This document shows, piece after piece, positions 5,694 to 6,773 of a DNA stretch of 6,773 bases. The stretch covers positions 1 through 6,773 of the forward strand of contig URHR01000091.1 in NCBI GenBank assembly GCA_900547725.1, given 5' to 3'. Position 1 is the first letter of the stretch, and each line of letters opens with the position of its first letter. The notes beneath the pieces are model-generated. The model was not told the origin of the DNA. It searched no databases and saw nothing but the letters and a program-made list of their open reading frames with translations. The position numbers and the translations under genes were made by a program. This DNA is from an uncultured Eubacteriales bacterium (lineage in GTDB: Bacteria > Bacillota > Clostridia > Oscillospirales > CAG-272).

Positions 5694-6476
5694 TCAGAAG
5701 TCCATGTCCTTGCGCACCTTAATGTATTGGTGCGGTGTCATTTTTCGCCTTTCCCGAAAGATGGCGCAGAAGTGGCTTGCACTGCAAAAACCGAACCGCT
5801 CGGCAACGTCCGCAAGGCTTGCGCCCGTAATCAGCTGTGTGGTTGCCGCGTTGAGACGCAGTTCGATAAAATAGTCGTAGGGCGATGAGTTCATATATTT
5901 GCGGAACAGATGCGTGAAGTGGGACTGGCTGTAGCCTGCCCGTTGCGCCAGTTCCGCGATGGTGATCTTTTCGGTGAGGTGATCCTTCATAAAAGTAACC
6001 GCCGCCACGGTTTCCCGCTGTCCCTCCTGCACGTAGGTGGGTCTCGGCGCGCGCTCGGGCGCTTGCTCCTTGATGCGGTAGAGCAGTTCGATCAGCAGGG
6101 AGACGGTGCGCAATTCGCAGTCTTTGTGATCCAACAGCAGGTCGAACAGGTTTGCCAACGGCTCGTTTGCGGGCAGCCATGTGGGTATGGCGTTAATCAG
6201 TTCGCTCAGCTCTCTGCTCTCATTCTGCGGCAGATAGAAATAGAGAAACCTTGTTTCATACGGAAATTCCGCCCGTCTCAGCTGTCCCGGGCGGACGAAA
6301 AGGAAGCAGTCCTTTCTCGGTTCGAACGGCTCGTCCTCCACAAAGATTTTGCCTGTGTCGGTGACGTAGCACTCCAGCTCGTATTTATCCACCACCCGGT
6401 ATTCCGGCATACAAAGATACTCCGGCGGACTTTTCCACAGTCCCGCGCTCCCGATCTGAATGTTTGGAAATTCCAT
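5694..6476 (-). CDS. AraC-family transcriptional regulator
   Basis: This 260-residue cytoplasmic DNA-binding protein has the usual AraC/XylS layout and length. Residues about 20-95 form a cupin-like sensor domain (RVVDKYELECYVTDTGK, then FLFVRPGQLRRAEFP). The C-terminus has two helix-turn-helix units: ITIAELAQRAGYSQSHFTHLFRKY (171-194) and LADVAERFGFCSASHFCAIFRE (221-242), ending with MTPHQYIK (246-253). Such proteins bind tandem half-sites and respond to small molecules, often sugars. ATG 6476 has GGGGAGGG (6490-6483) 6 nt upstream, a very good ribosome binding site. It has its own promoter and terminator and lies directly upstream of the exported operon in the same direction, so that operon is the likely target; this is inference. 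The effector is unknown. Confidence 0.95.
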   Translation of the reverse strand: MEFPNIQIGSAGLWKSPPEYLCMPEYRVVDKYELECYVTDTGKIFVEDEPFEPRKDCFLFVRPGQLRRAEFPYETRFLYFYLPQNESRELSELINAIPTWLPANEPLANLFDLLLDHKDCELRTVSLLIELLYRIKEQAPERAPRPTYVQEGQRETVAAVTFMKDHLTEKITIAELAQRAGYSQSHFTHLFRKYMNSSPYDYFIELRLNAATTQLITGASLADVAERFGFCSASHFCAIFRERRKMTPHQYIKVRKDMDF

Positions 6477-6570
6477 ATCTTACCCTCCCCATTGCACGCC
6501 GTGTGTTGCTTTGTTACATCTGCGGATCGCTTTTCGGCTTTTTCTTCGCTATTTTCCGTTCTTTTCTTTC

Positions 6571-6599
6571 ATTTTATCATTGAATCCCGCCTGTTTCAA
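6571..6599 (-). promoter_or_regulatory. Predicted sigma-A promoter of the AraC-family gene
   Basis: On the minus strand, TTGAAA (6599-6594) and TAAAAT (6576-6571) are separated by 17 bp, with TG one base before the -10 (TGA, 6579-6577). The transcription start would lie near 6564, giving a leader of nearly 90 nt. The remaining intergenic sequence up to 6660 shows no gene. Confidence 0.7.
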
Positions 6600-6663
6600 C
6601 CGTTTCGGCTCGGCATCGTCGGATTCCGATATTATTCAATCGTATTATGACTTTTTGGGGTGG

Positions 6664-6758
6664 AAGACCTCGGGGCTCTGCCCCGAACCCTGCTTAGGGA
6701 ACTTCTTGGAAGAAGTTTCCTAAGAACCTTCAAGAACTTTAACTAAGGGGATTCTTGA
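6664..6758 (+). repeat. Composite hairpin element related to the left-edge repeats
   Basis: The first part, AAGACC-TCGGGGC-TCT-GCCCCGA-ACCC (6664-6690), is a 7-bp hairpin with a TCT loop. It matches the minus-strand reading of the repeats at 2-82, with two base pairs changed on both sides. A second, long hairpin follows at 6693-6724 (about 15 bp with one G-T wobble). A third possible inverted repeat, TCAAGAA/TTCTTGA, lies at 6730-6736/6752-6758. No reading frame is evident. It is probably an intergenic repeat or structured RNA element, and it may continue beyond the window. Confidence 0.75.
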
Positions 6759-6773
6759 TTCTATCCTTACGGT

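Overview
The window looks like chromosomal DNA of a fairly GC-rich Firmicute of the Clostridia, plausibly an uncultured gut member of the Oscillospirales. The evidence is the sigma-A-type promoters with 17-bp spacers, strong AGGAG-type ribosome binding sites, MKK-type signal peptides, an ECF vitamin transporter with a fused double ATPase, and clostridial-style exported proteins. This placement is inference; no rRNA or marker gene is present.

Layout. Positions 1-90 hold three tandem 27-bp copies of a hairpin repeat. A promoter (116-144) then drives a two-gene plus-strand operon: a fused double-ATPase of an energy-coupling factor (ECF) transporter (177-1829), overlapping by ATGA with an ECF S component (1826-2512). 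No EcfT gene lies next to them. A strong hairpin (about 2524-2566) ends this operon and also faces the end of an opposing operon.

The rest is on the minus strand, read right to left. An AraC-type regulator (6476-5694) has its own promoter (6599-6571) and its own terminator (5647-5611). Next come a possible operator (5558-5573), a near-consensus promoter (5536-5508) and a structured leader of about 160 nt. The leader precedes an exported operon: a CBM9-like surface protein with a C-terminal membrane anchor (5337-4153), a secreted protein with GGTF-type repeats (4124-2721), and a 43-residue peptide gene (2699-2568) that is easy to miss but has a strong ribosome binding site. At the right edge (6664-6758) a hairpin element carries the same repeat as the left edge, in opposite orientation and with two compensatory base-pair changes.

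How the parts may work together (inference): the AraC protein probably senses a small molecule and controls the adjacent exported operon. Its products may bind carbohydrate or another surface polymer at the cell envelope. The ECF operon is a separate convergent unit for uptake of a vitamin-like compound and would need an EcfT encoded elsewhere.
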